DNA of 64,000 bases. Origin: Pedobacter sp. MC2016-05 (GTDB lineage: Bacteria; Bacteroidota; Bacteroidia; Sphingobacteriales; Sphingobacteriaceae). Positions 29,880-40,514 of the stretch are shown here, in pieces. The position numbers were made by a program, and so were the translations under genes. The stretch is from the NCBI RefSeq assembly GCF_026239735.1, contig NZ_JAPIVT010000008.1, positions 124,001 to 188,000 of the forward strand. Direction: 5' to 3'. Each line of letters opens with the position of its first letter. Positions within the stretch are counted from its first letter, which is position 1. Under the pieces are notes generated by a model. The model saw only the letters and a program-made list of their open reading frames with translations. It made no database searches and had not been told where the DNA came from.

Positions 29880-31517
29880 CTATTTTTTTGGATTTCCTTT
29901 TCCGTCTCTATCGATAGCAGGACGCTTTGGGCGGTTCGCCAATTCCCAAGCGGTGAAATAGGTAAGTTTAGCTCTCTTAGTCAATAGCGGAAAGTTAATT
30001 TTGCTTACTTCATCACCAGGTCGGTGATAATCCTGTTCCAACATTCCATCATAATAGAAAATAATCGGAATCCCCAACTTCGCAAAGTTATAGTGATCAG
30101 AACGGTAATAGATCCGGTCTGTATCATTAGGATCATCATATTTATAATCCAATTTCATTTTGGTATAAGTGGCATTTACCTGCTCGCTTAGGGTTCCCAA
30201 ATCACTGCTCAACATATTTGAACCTACAGAATAAATATAGTTCGCTGAATCTGGTGTACCTAAATATTTCTCGCCGGTACGACCAATCATATCCGTGTTT
30301 AAGTTAGCGATGGTATTTTCTACCGGGAATACAGGATGCTGAGAATACCAATCAGAACCCCACAAACCTTTCTCCTCACCAACAACAGTCATGAAAAGAA
30401 TGCTACGTTTAGATCCTTTTCCGGCTTTTTTGGCATCTGTGAACGCTTTGGCCATTAAAAGAACACCGGTGGTACCAGAACCATCGTCATCTGCACCGTT
30501 ATTGATTTTGTCTGGTCCTTCAACTTCTGGCGTAATGCCAATGTGATCGTAGTGGCCTGTTAATACCAAAACTTCTTTCTTCAACTTTGGATCCGTTCCC
30601 TCAAGGAAACCTAACACATTTTCTCCGCGAACATCAGTGCCTTTTTTCATTGCACTTGCAGAAATGGCTAAACTAATGGTTTGCGAGGCAGGTTTATTTG
30701 TTTCGGCCACTTTTGCTTGAAAAGCATCGATAGAGGTATTTGCAGCCTTTAAAATTTCGTCTCCGGTAGCGGTAGAAACGCTGATGACGGTAAATGGATT
30801 TTGCTTTTTCATGCGCTCCACCACTTCTTCGGTTCTCATTACCACCTGGCCAGCTTCTAAAGATGCTTTACGTTCTGCAGAAATATTGTCAACAGACGGG
30901 TCGATTAATATAACTGCTTTGGCTTTATTTTGAGCCAGATAACCCAATTTCTTCTGCCTTGCCATCATTGCAGCACGTCTGTCTGCTTTATCAGTTGCTT
31001 TCATTGTCGGATCGCCAACTGCAAAAATGACAACTACTTTTCCTTCTACACTGATACCGTCGTATTCATTGAAACCGTCTTTAGAAATGCCATAGCCCGC
31101 AAAAACAACATCATCAGCACTAAAAGTAAAGCCGTTTAAACCTACAGCATTACTGGTGATTAAGTAATCTTTGTATGCCTGTTTCGGTTGACCGTTTATA
31201 GTGAGCATACTTTCACTAATCGCGTAAGTTGCCAGGTCAATTTTCTGGAAATAGCCACCACCAACCGGTCCTTTTAATCCAATGGATTTAAAATAGTCGC
31301 GAATATAATCTGCAGCCATCCACGCACCTTTTTTACCTGTTTCACGACCTTCATATTCATCAGAAGCCAAAACAGAAAGGTGTTTAAATGCATTTTCAGG
31401 ATTGATCACTTTGCTAAACCTAATTGCATCCTTATTTGGCGCTAAAGGTTTAACTTGTGCGAAGCAGCCAACACTTAATATCGAGGCCAAGCCTAGGGTT
31501 AAAAATTTTTTATTCAT
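29880..31517 (-). CDS. M28 family metallopeptidase with PA domain, exported
   Basis: The signal peptide is MNKKFLTLGLASILSVGCFA. A protease-associated (PA) insert spans about 110-275. The M28 zinc ligands are in VLTGHYDHIG (about 323-332), NNGADDDGSGTTG, VGEEKGLWGS and YYRSDHYNFAK, giving the expected H-D-E-D-H set. It is a periplasmic or outer-membrane aminopeptidase that probably trims peptides. At 545 residues the length matches Bacteroidota homologues. A strong terminator follows. Confidence 0.92.
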   Translation of the reverse strand: MNKKFLTLGLASILSVGCFAQVKPLAPNKDAIRFSKVINPENAFKHLSVLASDEYEGRETGKKGAWMAADYIRDYFKSIGLKGPVGGGYFQKIDLATYAISESMLTINGQPKQAYKDYLITSNAVGLNGFTFSADDVVFAGYGISKDGFNEYDGISVEGKVVVIFAVGDPTMKATDKADRRAAMMARQKKLGYLAQNKAKAVILIDPSVDNISAERKASLEAGQVVMRTEEVVERMKKQNPFTVISVSTATGDEILKAANTSIDAFQAKVAETNKPASQTISLAISASAMKKGTDVRGENVLGFLEGTDPKLKKEVLVLTGHYDHIGITPEVEGPDKINNGADDDGSGTTGVLLMAKAFTDAKKAGKGSKRSILFMTVVGEEKGLWGSDWYSQHPVFPVENTIANLNTDMIGRTGEKYLGTPDSANYIYSVGSNMLSSDLGTLSEQVNATYTKMKLDYKYDDPNDTDRIYYRSDHYNFAKLGIPIIFYYDGMLEQDYHRPGDEVSKINFPLLTKRAKLTYFTAWELANRPKRPAIDRDGKGNPKK

Positions 31518-31548
31518 TATGGGTAATAGTTAGTTTAGTTTGATAGGG

Positions 31549-31986
31549 TTAACATGAAATTTTATCAACACGGGTTTGATGGCGACCGCCTTCAAATTCG
31601 GTATCTAAAAAAGTTGATGTAATTTCTTTTGCCAATTCTTCTGAAACAAATCTTGCCGGAATACACAATACATTAGCATTATTATGTTTTCTTACTAGCG
31701 ATGCTACTTCATTCTCCCAGCATAAACCTGCTCTAATACCTGCATGTTTGTTGGCGGCTATGGCTACCCCATTTGCCGATCCACACAATAAAATGCCATA
31801 AAGGAACTCGCCACTTTCGACAGCAGCTGCTACCGGATGGGCAAAATCAGGATAATCGACAGAATCTAACGAATAGGTGCCAAAATCCTTTACATCATAA
31901 TTGGCAAGAAAATCTTTTAACAATTCTTTATATTCAAAACCAGCGTGATCTCCACCAATCGCTATTTTTATTCTAGTTTCAGACAT
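31549..31986 (-). CDS. rpiB: Ribose-5-phosphate isomerase B
   Basis: RpiB interconverts ribose-5-phosphate and ribulose-5-phosphate. The 145-residue protein begins MSETRIKIAIGGDHAGFEYK and has the catalytic segment GILLCGSANGVAIAANKHAGIRAG with the active-site cysteine. The start at 31986 is preferred over 31992 (two extra residues). It lies directly downstream of tatC. Confidence 0.93.
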   Translation of the reverse strand: MSETRIKIAIGGDHAGFEYKELLKDFLANYDVKDFGTYSLDSVDYPDFAHPVAAAVESGEFLYGILLCGSANGVAIAANKHAGIRAGLCWENEVASLVRKHNNANVLCIPARFVSEELAKEITSTFLDTEFEGGRHQTRVDKISC

Positions 31987-32031
31987 GTCCAAATTTATAT
32001 AGAATTATAAAATCTATTCGTAATGTTTTTG

Positions 32032-32913
32032 TTAGTTAGCGTAGAATGCTGCCTCATCTTTTTTCTTTTTCCTTTCGATGAAAGCAGAAACGAAAATACT
32101 TAATTCATAAAGCAAAAATAGTGGTGTCGCTACAATCAACATCGTCATAATATCTGGTGTAGGCGTAACGATGGCTGCTATAATTAAAATGATTACCGCT
32201 GCATATCTTCTGCTCGACCTCATTAACTTTGGCGTCATCAATCCAAGCTTCGATAGAATAAAAATAATTACAGGAAGCTCGAAGATAATTCCGGTACCCA
32301 ACGTTAAAGTAGCTACGGATGATAAGTATGAATCAACCGTAAATGTATTTTTTATCTCTTCACTTACCGTATATCCTGTCAAAAAGTTAACCGAAAGCGG
32401 GCAAACAATGAAATATCCAAATAGAATACCAATAACAAAAAGCACTGATGCAAAAAAAACAAAGCCGCTGGCAGATTTACGCTCATTTTCATGCAAAGCA
32501 GGTTTAATAAATCGCCAGATTTCCCATAGCAAATAAGGAAATCCTACCACGATACCGCACATCACACAAACGTTTAACTGAAGATTAAACTGCCCTGCCA
32601 TTTCGGTATTGATAATTTCACCATTAATTTTGGTGATACACATATCTGCTCCAAGTGAAGGAAATTTCTCTACCAACTTGCACATCATGCGATACGTCCA
32701 GAAATCGGGTTTCTTTGGTCCAAAAATAATCTTATCCAGGATAAATTCGTTGAAATAGAAAGCGATACCAGTAAAACCGGCAATGGCAATTACAGCTCTG
32801 ATTAAGTGTTTACGGAGAACGTCAAGGTGATCGAAGAAAGACATTTCTGCCTCTAAGGTTGTACTCTTTTGTCCTATAGCTTTTGTAAGGGAAGTTTTTT
32901 TAGTGTCGCTCAT
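32032..32913 (-). CDS. tatC: Sec-independent protein translocase TatC
   Basis: TatC recognises twin-arginine signal peptides. The N-terminal MSFFDHLDVLRKHLIRAV box, conserved in TatC as FxxHLxELR, lies at about residues 24-41 and is followed by six hydrophobic segments. Bacteroidota-type features are a longer first periplasmic loop (about 70-115) and the ITPTPDIMTMLIVATPL segment. No tatA is next to it. It precedes rpiB on the same strand. Confidence 0.93.
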   Translation of the reverse strand: MSDTKKTSLTKAIGQKSTTLEAEMSFFDHLDVLRKHLIRAVIAIAGFTGIAFYFNEFILDKIIFGPKKPDFWTYRMMCKLVEKFPSLGADMCITKINGEIINTEMAGQFNLQLNVCVMCGIVVGFPYLLWEIWRFIKPALHENERKSASGFVFFASVLFVIGILFGYFIVCPLSVNFLTGYTVSEEIKNTFTVDSYLSSVATLTLGTGIIFELPVIIFILSKLGLMTPKLMRSSRRYAAVIILIIAAIVTPTPDIMTMLIVATPLFLLYELSIFVSAFIERKKKKDEAAFYAN

Positions 32914-32926
32914 GTTGAAAACAAAA

Positions 32927-32954
32927 ATACCATTCTAATTGAATAGAATGGTAT
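32927..32954 (-). terminator. Probable terminator of the LVIVD lipoprotein gene
   Basis: ATACCATTCT and AGAATGGTAT form a ten-base stem. On the minus strand it is followed by TTTTGTTTTC. It separates the LVIVD gene from tatC. Confidence 0.75.
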
Positions 32955-33033
32955 CTACGTGTTAAATATAGAAATAGTTTAGATAATTATGAGAAATGCA
33001 TATAAAAATTGATTTTACATGTTTCCTACTTTA

Positions 33034-34233
33034 TTATTTCACTTTAATTAAACTCATCTGTTTCAAATTAGAAGCATTGCTATAATTAAATTGGTAAACG
33101 CCGTCTTCTCCGGTAACAATTAGCGATTTCGGACCTGCAATTACATCGAAACTCTTTACCGTCTGCAGATGCTGTAACATGTTACTTCCAATAGCCTTGT
33201 TATCAGAAATATTGAAGCTTTTGATGCCGAAATTACCTTCGCACAAAAACAAATTATTCCCGCTAATACTTAAGCCGTGTGGGTTCTGCATCTGGTAAAG
33301 CGCTACCTGCTTAGGTTTTGTTGGGTCTTCGATATCTACCACTTCCAGCTGATTAACGGTTTGCCTGCAAAACGTTCCTGTTCTTAAAGTAACATAGGCA
33401 TACTTCCCTTGCACCACAACCGGGTCGCAGGCAAAAACATGACTGTAAGTAGATAGTTTTACCGGATTTGCAGCATCAACAGCATTAAAAATATGCATAC
33501 CTGTATTGGTACCGATGAATAATTTGTTATCATAAGGAAAAATGGTTTCAACTCCCCAACCCAGGTTGATTGATTTGACATAAGATGGACTCGAAGCATC
33601 TTTTACATCAAATAAGCCCAGCTCATACATGCCTACAGTATACAGGTAATCATTCATCAATGTAAACCTTGCCATGGAACCGCCCTGACCAGATGAGCCG
33701 CTTTGAGAAGATGAACTGGAGTATGCAGAAATGTCATTTACAACACCTGTGTACCTTTGTTTTTTAACCACTGTATCTTTGGTGTAGTATAGATATTTTT
33801 GAACCCCAGTAGAATAAACCTGCTTAAAAACGTCGTTTAGTCGTTTAACTTGCTTAATACTGCTCATATTCGAAATATCGAAGGCAAGCAAATCGATGAA
33901 ACTATCTGCGTAGAGAATATCGTTACGAACAGCAAGATCGACGTTTCCAGGAATTTTTAAAAAAGCAATATTTACCGGTGAACTGGGATTTGCATTATTG
34001 TAAATATGAATGCCCTCATAAGGCTCATTAATTAAAAGGTAATCGTTGTAAATGTAGATTTTTCCAGTTTTTTTGGCTTCGATAGCTTTGCTAACTCCTA
34101 CTGGCAAGGCTCTCATTGCCTCAACAGAAATCATTTTTGTGATTTTGATGACTTCATATTCATCTTTTTTGCATTGTGTAAACAATACTCCAACAAAAAG
34201 AAGCAGAAATACGTTAAGTAGATTTTTTTTCAT
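33034..34233 (-). CDS. LVIVD-repeat lipoprotein
   Basis: The lipoprotein signal ends at LFTQCKKDE (Cys about residue 21). The mature part is a beta-propeller-like series of LVIVD-type blades: YIYNDYLLINEPYEGIHIY, LYTVGMYELGLFDV, LFIGTNTGMHIFN, YAYVTLRTGT...LEVVDI and LFLCEGNFGIKSF. A Ser/Gly-rich linker lies near residues 172-186. It is probably on the outer membrane or cell surface. The function is unknown. Confidence 0.88.
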   Translation of the reverse strand: MKKNLLNVFLLLFVGVLFTQCKKDEYEVIKITKMISVEAMRALPVGVSKAIEAKKTGKIYIYNDYLLINEPYEGIHIYNNANPSSPVNIAFLKIPGNVDLAVRNDILYADSFIDLLAFDISNMSSIKQVKRLNDVFKQVYSTGVQKYLYYTKDTVVKKQRYTGVVNDISAYSSSSSQSGSSGQGGSMARFTLMNDYLYTVGMYELGLFDVKDASSPSYVKSINLGWGVETIFPYDNKLFIGTNTGMHIFNAVDAANPVKLSTYSHVFACDPVVVQGKYAYVTLRTGTFCRQTVNQLEVVDIEDPTKPKQVALYQMQNPHGLSISGNNLFLCEGNFGIKSFNISDNKAIGSNMLQHLQTVKSFDVIAGPKSLIVTGEDGVYQFNYSNASNLKQMSLIKVK

Positions 34234-34353
34234 GGTTTGAGGGTTTTTAATTTAGAAACGAGCGTAATTACTTAAACGCTACAAGGTTAAGGATTTATCT
34301 TTGATATCACTTGAGATTGATGTTTAACACTCAACCAAATTGCCACAAAAAAA

Positions 34354-34380
34354 AAGCCAGATTTGAAAAAAACCTGGCTT
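34354..34380 (-). terminator. Terminator of the yceD-accC operon
   Basis: AAGCCAG and CTGGCTT arms lie immediately after accC. On the minus strand a run of nine T follows. Confidence 0.85.
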
Positions 34381-34401
34381 CTTAAATATTTGAATTTTCA
34401 G

Positions 34402-35748
34402 TTATTCAGAATCTATAAATTCAAACGTTTCCATAAATTTTGTAGTGAAGTTACCTGCTCTAAAGTTAGGGTCTTTCATCAACTGTAAATGGAAAGGAAT
34501 AGTGGTTTTAACACCTTCGATCACAAATTCTCCTAAAGCACGTTCCATAGTACAAATGGCCTCTTCGCGGGTTTGTGCCACGCAAATTAGCTTTGCAATC
34601 ATCGAATCGTAGTTCGATGGAATTGAATAACCTGCATATACATGTGTATCTACACGAACTCCATGACCACCCGGAGAGTGGAAATTCGTGATTTTTCCTG
34701 GCGAAGGGCGGAAATTATTCGCCGGATCTTCAGCATTGATACGACATTCAATCGCATGCATATCAGGGAAATAATTCTTACCCGAAATCGGAATTCCGGC
34801 AGCTACTTTGATTTGCTCCTTAATTAAATCGAAATTGATTACTTCTTCAGTAACTGGATGTTCTACCTGAATACGCGTATTCATTTCCATAAAATAGAAA
34901 TTGCGGTGTTTATCAACCAAAAATTCGATTGTACCAGCGCCTTCATAGTTTACTGCTTGAGCACCTTTAATAGCAGCCTCACCCATTCTCACACGAAGTT
35001 CTTCAGTCATAAATGGTGAAGGAGATTCTTCTACCAACTTTTGGTGACGACGTTGAATAGAACAATCACGCTCGGATAAATGGCAAGCTTTACCAAACTG
35101 ATCTCCAATAATTTGAATTTCAATGTGACGTGGATCTTCGATGTATTTCTCTAAATATAGACCATCGTTACCGAAAGCAGCACCAGATTCCTGACGGGCG
35201 CTATCCCAGGCATTTTCAAAATCTTCATCTTTCCAAACTACACGCATTCCACGGCCCCCACCACCGGCAGTTGCTTTAAGGATTACAGGGTAACCCATTT
35301 CATTGGCAATTGTAATACCTTCTTTTACGCTGGTAAGCAGACCTTCTGAACCTGGAATAGTAGGTACACCAGCAATTTTCATGGTTTCTTTAGCAGAGGC
35401 TTTATCGCCCATACCATTAATTTGCTCGGGAGTTGCACCAATAAATTTGATACCGTATTCGCGGCAAATGTTAGAAAACTTAGCGTTTTCTGATAAGAAA
35501 CCATAACCTGGGTGTATGGCATCAGCATTAGTTAATTCTGCTGCTGAAATAATATTTGGGATATTTAAATAAGAATCTTTACTTGGAGGAGGACCAATAC
35601 AAACAGCCTCATCAGCAAAACGTACATGTAAACTTTCGCGATCGGCGGTAGAGTAAACAGCAACTGTTTTGATGCCCATTTCCTTACAGGTGCGGATGAT
35701 ACGCAAAGCGATTTCTCCCCTGTTGGCAATCAGTATTTTTTTAAACAT
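34402..35748 (-). CDS. accC: Acetyl-CoA carboxylase, biotin carboxylase subunit
   Basis: AccC carboxylates the biotin on AccB using ATP and bicarbonate, the first step of fatty-acid synthesis. Key segments are [17 protein letters not shown] (start), the ATP-grasp glycine loop [12 protein letters not shown] near 159-170, [15 protein letters not shown] and [14 protein letters not shown]. At 448 residues the length is standard. It is the last gene of the lipid operon. Confidence 0.97.
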   Translation of the reverse strand: MFKKILIANRGEIALRIIRTCKEMGIKTVAVYSTADRESLHVRFADEAVCIGPPPSKDSYLNIPNIISAAELTNADAIHPGYGFLSENAKFSNICREYGIKFIGATPEQINGMGDKASAKETMKIAGVPTIPGSEGLLTSVKEGITIANEMGYPVILKATAGGGGRGMRVVWKDEDFENAWDSARQESGAAFGNDGLYLEKYIEDPRHIEIQIIGDQFGKACHLSERDCSIQRRHQKLVEESPSPFMTEELRVRMGEAAIKGAQAVNYEGAGTIEFLVDKHRNFYFMEMNTRIQVEHPVTEEVINFDLIKEQIKVAAGIPISGKNYFPDMHAIECRINAEDPANNFRPSPGKITNFHSPGGHGVRVDTHVYAGYSIPSNYDSMIAKLICVAQTREEAICTMERALGEFVIEGVKTTIPFHLQLMKDPNFRAGNFTTKFMETFEFIDSE

Positions 35749-35790
35749 ATATTGTAAATTAGCTAATTGGCTAATCAGTTAATGATCTAA

Positions 35791-36267
35791 TTAGATAGGT
35801 TCTACTAAAAACAACGGCTGATCGTATTCAACTGGCGATGCATTATCAACCAAAATTTTAACGATACGACCTGAAACTTCACTTTCAATTTCGTTAAATA
35901 GTTTCATTGCTTCAATAATACAAACTACTTTACCGGTGCTGATTTCATCGCCAACGTTTACAAACATCGGTTTATCCGGACTAGAAGAACGGTAGAATGT
36001 ACCAATCATTGGAGATTTGATAGTAATATATTTTGATGTATCTTCTGCAGCTGGTACCGCAGGTGTAGCCGCAACCGGAGCTGTAGGAGCTGTAGCAACT
36101 GGCGCAGCAGCCTGCACAAGTGGTGCTTGCGGCACGGTAGCATGCACAACTGTTGGTGCCTGGTTTGTTTTAATCGTGATCTTGAAGTTTTCCTGCTCAA
36201 TAGCAACTTCGTTTACTCCAGAACGAGAAACAAATTTAATCAGTTCCTGTATTTGTTTGATATCCAT
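35791..36267 (-). CDS. accB: Biotin carboxyl carrier protein of acetyl-CoA carboxylase
   Basis: The 158-residue AccB has an N-terminal segment ([13 protein letters not shown]), an Ala/Pro-rich linker (about 35-75), and the biotinyl domain with the modified lysine in [11 protein letters not shown] (about residue 123). The linker is expanded with PVATAP-type repeats. It lies between fabH and accC. Confidence 0.96.
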   Translation of the reverse strand: MDIKQIQELIKFVSRSGVNEVAIEQENFKITIKTNQAPTVVHATVPQAPLVQAAAPVATAPTAPVAATPAVPAAEDTSKYITIKSPMIGTFYRSSSPDKPMFVNVGDEISTGKVVCIIEAMKLFNEIESEVSGRIVKILVDNASPVEYDQPLFLVEPI

Positions 36268-36409
36268 TTTTTAAGCCTTGTTATGTAAAAAATAGTGTAT
36301 AAATGAATTAACTAAGTTATACTTTTTTTGTTTGTAATTATATGGGAAATAGGGAATAGCGCTGACCCAAGAGGACATCCATCTATTTCTATTTACAATT
36401 TTCCATTCT

Positions 36410-37408
36410 TTAATTTGTATCGTATGCCCATTTAAGGTAAACAGAACCCCAGGTAAAGCCTCCTCCAAAAGCAGCTAACACAATGTTATCTCCTTTTTTC
36501 AGTCTACTTTCCCATTCCCATAAGCACAATGGAATAGTTCCGTTTGTCGTATTGCCATAACGCTCAATGTTGATCATTACTTTATCAGTAGTTACCCCCA
36601 TACGGTTAGCAGTAGCATCGATAATGCGTTTGTTAGCCTGGTGAGGCACCAACCATGCAACATCATCAGCAGTTAAGCCGTTGCGTTCCATAATTTCTGC
36701 TGCGACATCTGCCATGTTAGTTACCGCAAATTTAAATACCGTAGGACCTTCCTGATGTGCGAAATGCTCTCTGGCATCAATGCTTTCGTGAGTTGCTGGC
36801 TTAACAGAACCTCCGGCTTTCATTCCTAAGAAATCTCTTCCTGAACCATCAGTTCTCAAAATCGAATCTTGAATGCCTAAACCCTCTTCATTTGGCTCTA
36901 ATAAAGCACAACCACAACCATCACCAAAGATGATACAGGTTGTACGGTCTTCATAATTGATAATAGATGACATTTTATCGCCACCAACAACTAAAACTTT
37001 TTTATGTCTTCCTGATTCAATGAAAGATGCCCCGGTGGCTAAACCGAAAATAAACCCCGAGCAAGCGGCTTGTAAATCGTAACCCCAGGCATTTGTTGCG
37101 CCAACTTTATCGGCTAAAACATTTGCCGTTGCAGGGAATGTAAAATCCGGAGTAGTGGTGCAAAAGATAATCAGCTCAATTTCTTTTGCATCAATACCTC
37201 TCTTTTTAAGTAACCCGTTTACAGCATGCACAGCCATATCAGAGGTACCTAAACCTTCGCCCTTTAAAATCCTACGCTCTTTAATGCCCGTTCTGCTGGT
37301 AATCCATTCATCAGACGTATCAACAATGGTTTCTAACTCTGCATTCGTTAACACATAGTCAGGGACGTAACCATTTACTGCAGTAATAGCAGCATGAATT
37401 TTACTCAT
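36410..37408 (-). CDS. fabH: 3-oxoacyl-ACP synthase III
   Basis: FabH condenses acetyl-CoA or branched acyl-CoA with malonyl-ACP. The triad is C116 (AACSGFIFG), His in VPHQANKR and Asn in YGNTTNGT. At 332 residues the length is normal. It follows plsX and precedes accB, the usual Bacteroidota order, and is therefore the housekeeping copy as opposed to the one at 14985. Confidence 0.96.
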   Translation of the reverse strand: MSKIHAAITAVNGYVPDYVLTNAELETIVDTSDEWITSRTGIKERRILKGEGLGTSDMAVHAVNGLLKKRGIDAKEIELIIFCTTTPDFTFPATANVLADKVGATNAWGYDLQAACSGFIFGLATGASFIESGRHKKVLVVGGDKMSSIINYEDRTTCIIFGDGCGCALLEPNEEGLGIQDSILRTDGSGRDFLGMKAGGSVKPATHESIDAREHFAHQEGPTVFKFAVTNMADVAAEIMERNGLTADDVAWLVPHQANKRIIDATANRMGVTTDKVMINIERYGNTTNGTIPLCLWEWESRLKKGDNIVLAAFGGGFTWGSVYLKWAYDTN

Positions 37409-37426
37409 TTTAAAAATTTTAATAAA

Positions 37427-38365
37427 TTATTTAAATGCCATTCTAATCTTTTCTACCAACCCAGTGGTAATCATTTCTCTGGATTGAAGAACCATATTTT
37501 TAACAGCCAGCGGACTAGAAATTCCATGTCCGATAACAACGGGAGCGTTAACGCCTAAAACCGGACTTCCACCGTATTGCTCGTAGTTGAAACGATCGAA
37601 AAACTCATCTTTCAAGCCCTTTTTAATGGTAATTACATAAAATGATTCTGCTAATTTTAGCATTACATTTCCAGTAAAACCATCGCAAACGATTACATCC
37701 GATTTATCATTGAATAAATCTCTACCCTCAACATTCCCAACAAAATTAAAAAGACTGGTATCCTTCATCAATGGAAAAGTAGCCATGCTTAACATGTTTC
37801 CTTTTTCATCTTCTTCACCAATATTCATTAAAGCTACCCGAGGGTTTTCTATCTGCAATAAATTTTCGGCATATAAGCTTCCCAAAACGCCAAACTGAAG
37901 TAAAATATCTGGTTTGCAATCAGCATTTGCACCTACATCTAATAACAGACCGGTACCACCTTTAAGTTTTGGAAGAATAGAGCAAAGGCAAGGGCGAATA
38001 ATGCCAGGAATAGTTTTAACGCTGAAAACAGCGCCAACCAGCATAGCACCAGAGTTACCAGCACTTGCAAAAGAATCGATTTTACCTTCTTTTAAAAGGT
38101 TAAAGCCAACCGCAATGCTCGAATTTGGTTTCTGAACAATAGCTTTGGTAGGATGCTCGCCCATACCAATAACTTCATCAGTATGAACGTATTCAAAATG
38201 ATCCGGACTAAAGCCCTCTTCTGCAAGAATGGGTTTAATCTGTTCGGTATCGCCGATAAGAACTAAATGTTCTCCAGCGTTTAGCGATTGATGAGCTGCT
38301 ATTGCTCCCAAAACGATCGCTTTGGGAGCATAGTCTCCGCCCATTATGTCGAGGCCTATTTTCAT
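37427..38365 (-). CDS. plsX: Phosphate acyltransferase PlsX
   Basis: PlsX makes acyl-phosphate from acyl-ACP for phospholipid synthesis. Motifs are MKIGLDIMGGDYAPKAIV at the start, GMGEHPTKAIVQKPNSSI, LLLDVGANADCKP and VICDGFTGNVMLKLAE. At 312 residues it is full length. It is in the conserved yceD-rpmF-plsX-fabH order. Confidence 0.97.
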   Translation of the reverse strand: MKIGLDIMGGDYAPKAIVLGAIAAHQSLNAGEHLVLIGDTEQIKPILAEEGFSPDHFEYVHTDEVIGMGEHPTKAIVQKPNSSIAVGFNLLKEGKIDSFASAGNSGAMLVGAVFSVKTIPGIIRPCLCSILPKLKGGTGLLLDVGANADCKPDILLQFGVLGSLYAENLLQIENPRVALMNIGEEDEKGNMLSMATFPLMKDTSLFNFVGNVEGRDLFNDKSDVIVCDGFTGNVMLKLAESFYVITIKKGLKDEFFDRFNYEQYGGSPVLGVNAPVVIGHGISSPLAVKNMVLQSREMITTGLVEKIRMAFK

Positions 38366-38466
38366 AGAAAAAATCTGTTTGTGTTAGATTAGGTAAAATC
38401 CTAAAATTATCAGTCGACTAAGGTATGACTAAAGCCGCTGAAAACACAAACAATTTTTTAAGAAAA

Positions 38467-38658
38467 TTACCCGATTTGAGTATTTTCGATAACCAATTTA
38501 CCGTTATAGTATAAGTTACCATCAACGTTGTATGCACGGTGAGGTACGTGGATAGCACCTGTTGCTGCGCAAGTTGCTAAAGAAGGAGTCACTGCTTTAT
38601 AGTGTGTTCTTCTTTTATTTTTTCTCTGTTTCGAGATTTTCCGTTTTGGATGTGCCAT
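38467..38658 (-). CDS. rpmF: 50S ribosomal protein L32
   Basis: 63-residue basic protein MAHPKRKISKQRKNKRRTHY..., typical of L32. The zinc-binding cysteines seen in many L32 proteins are absent apart from one (LATCAATG), as in the cysteine-poor form. It lies between yceD and plsX. Confidence 0.96.
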   Translation of the reverse strand: MAHPKRKISKQRKNKRRTHYKAVTPSLATCAATGAIHVPHRAYNVDGNLYYNGKLVIENTQIG

Positions 38659-38673
38659 TGGTGTATAATCTAA

Positions 38674-39204
38674 TTATTTTTTTAACTTATTAAGGGCTTC
38701 CCAACGTGGGTCGCTTGTTTGTTCGTTTTCTTCTGCTTGCTTATCAATAGAGAGCTGCTCTAACCGGTCAATCATTTCCTGGTCACACTCTTTATCTGCC
38801 TGCTCGCAGTTTTTGATATAAGGTACAGCTACGTTAATCATTTCGTACAAAGGCGCCGATATATCAATCTCGGTATCTTTGCGGTTTAGCGTAATAATTT
38901 CCTCATCATCGCTTTCCAACTCATCCTCAGCAAATTTTACAATCTGTCTTTCGTATAGGTTTACCGGGTAGGCAAACTCCGATAAACATTTATCGCAGTC
39001 TAAATTTACTGTTCCAATAACTTTAAATTTTAAAAGCAACATGGTCTCTTGTTTCTCAAGTTCCAGTTCTACTTTTAAATCTCCGCTTTTAATCAATGAA
39101 TATTCAAACGCATTAAAAAAGCGGTCATCAAGCTCATAATCAAAGTGATGAACTCCCAATTTTAATCCGGTAAACGGTATAGAAAATTGTTTTAATGGCT
39201 TCAA
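38674..39204 (-). CDS. DUF177 (YceD-like) protein
   Basis: The 176-residue protein has LDCDKCLSEFAYPVNLYERQ (CxxC, about 84-103) and the C-terminal DPRWEALNKLK, both typical of DUF177. In other bacteria and plastids the family is linked to 23S rRNA maturation. The start is a TTG (39204-39202); the promoter element lies about 25 bases upstream. It is the first gene of the lipid operon. Confidence 0.9.
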   Translation of the reverse strand: MKPLKQFSIPFTGLKLGVHHFDYELDDRFFNAFEYSLIKSGDLKVELELEKQETMLLLKFKVIGTVNLDCDKCLSEFAYPVNLYERQIVKFAEDELESDDEEIITLNRKDTEIDISAPLYEMINVAVPYIKNCEQADKECDQEMIDRLEQLSIDKQAEENEQTSDPRWEALNKLKK

Positions 39205-39522
39205 AGTACTGTAAAATTTTAGCCTGCAAATGTAGGGATAAAATAGTTAGATAAAAAATGTTTTTTAAAAATTGTTGTTGTTCTCGAAGTGAGATTTTAG
39301 AATGTTAGCCTAAATCATAATTTTTCAAAATCAGTTTCGTTGATAAGCAGTTACGAAAGTTTCGCCTTTTATTTAATCTTTTTATTGGAAAGTTACTAAC
39401 TCTAACATGCACCCTGCGTATCAGAGTTGGTAACTTTAAAAACATCAAAAAGGATTTGTAAGCTAATCGCCTACCTGCCGCGGGCAGGGCTTATTTATAA
39501 TTTCCTTTAGAAGAATCAAAGA
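39205..39522. other. Intergenic region upstream of the lipid operon
   Basis: About 320 bases. It holds the yceD promoter element and a CCTGCCGCGGGCAGG palindrome (39474-39488). Otherwise it is AT-rich with no reading frame of interest. Confidence 0.6.
39227..39234 (-). promoter_or_regulatory. Bacteroidota-type -7 promoter element of the yceD-accC operon
   Basis: On the minus strand TACATTTG fits TAnnTTTG and lies 22 bases before the yceD start codon. Confidence 0.5.
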
Positions 39523-40365
39523 TCAATGTTTGGCTAATACCATTTCCTTATTGTTTCTACTCCATTCACTCCATGAGCCCACATACAATTTAGCAATAGG
39601 CAAACCGGCATAATCCATTGCTAAAAGCGTATGGCAAGCAGTAATACCCGAGCCGCAATGAACAATAACATTTTCAGGCTCAACTTTTTCTAAAGCCCGG
39701 GTATAATTTTTTCTTAAAACCTCTGGATTTAAAAATCTGCCGTCCGAATCTAAATTTTCTGTAAAAGGAATGTTTATTGCACCTGGAATATGGCCAGCTA
39801 TCGTATCTATAGGCTCTGTTAAGCCTGCAAAACGATTTACATCCCTTACATCGATTACCACATGATCATCTGCCTTAGAAACTCTTTCCACTTCACCTAT
39901 ATCAGACAGAGGCAAATTCCATGAACCAACTTCGTATTGACCAACAGCTCTTGGAATCTCAACTTTATTTGTTGTCGGGAAATTTACTTTTACCGCCGCT
40001 TGAAAACCTCCATCAATTACCTGAACTTTTTCGTGACCAACAGATCTCAGCATCCACCAGAGTCTGGCAGCAGCATTACCACCGTTTTTATCATCGTAAA
40101 TGATCACATGACTGTGTTTTGTAATGCCAAGTTTTTGCAACGTATTGGCAAATTGCTCCAAGCCCGGCAATGGATGGCGACCACCTACTGCAAAGTCGCC
40201 GATATTGGCTAAATCATCGTTTACATCGACAAAAATTGCACCTGCTAGGTGTTGCTCATCATAACGAACTTTCGAGCCCGCACTGGCATCTACAATTACG
40301 ATTTCATTCTCTTGATTTAACCCGGTTAAATCTTCGGGCTTGATAATTGGGGAAATTTTGCTCAT
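39523..40365 (-). CDS. Sulfurtransferase (two rhodanese domains)
   Basis: 280-residue thiosulfate/3-mercaptopyruvate sulfurtransferase. The N-terminal rhodanese domain (1-135) has IVDASAGSKVRYDEQHLAGAIF. The C-terminal domain carries the catalytic loop VHCGSGITACHTLLAM (Cys about residue 238). The CGSGITA loop is typical of SseA-like mercaptopyruvate enzymes. No sulfur-metabolism gene is adjacent. Confidence 0.9.
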   Translation of the reverse strand: MSKISPIIKPEDLTGLNQENEIVIVDASAGSKVRYDEQHLAGAIFVDVNDDLANIGDFAVGGRHPLPGLEQFANTLQKLGITKHSHVIIYDDKNGGNAAARLWWMLRSVGHEKVQVIDGGFQAAVKVNFPTTNKVEIPRAVGQYEVGSWNLPLSDIGEVERVSKADDHVVIDVRDVNRFAGLTEPIDTIAGHIPGAINIPFTENLDSDGRFLNPEVLRKNYTRALEKVEPENVIVHCGSGITACHTLLAMDYAGLPIAKLYVGSWSEWSRNNKEMVLAKH

Positions 40366-40514
40366 TTCAATTTTATTTGATACACAATTTTAACCAAAAT
40401 AAACCTGATAGCAGTGAAAACCTCCCGATTCTTCATCGGGAATTGGAACGAATAACAGGACTTTCGCAACGATAAGACACAGAACCTGCTTTAAAAAAAA
40501 TTAAGATTTAAGCC

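Noticed and set aside
36271..36468. 65-residue frame overlapping the end of fabH
   Set aside because: It is a shadow frame of fabH and its downstream spacer.
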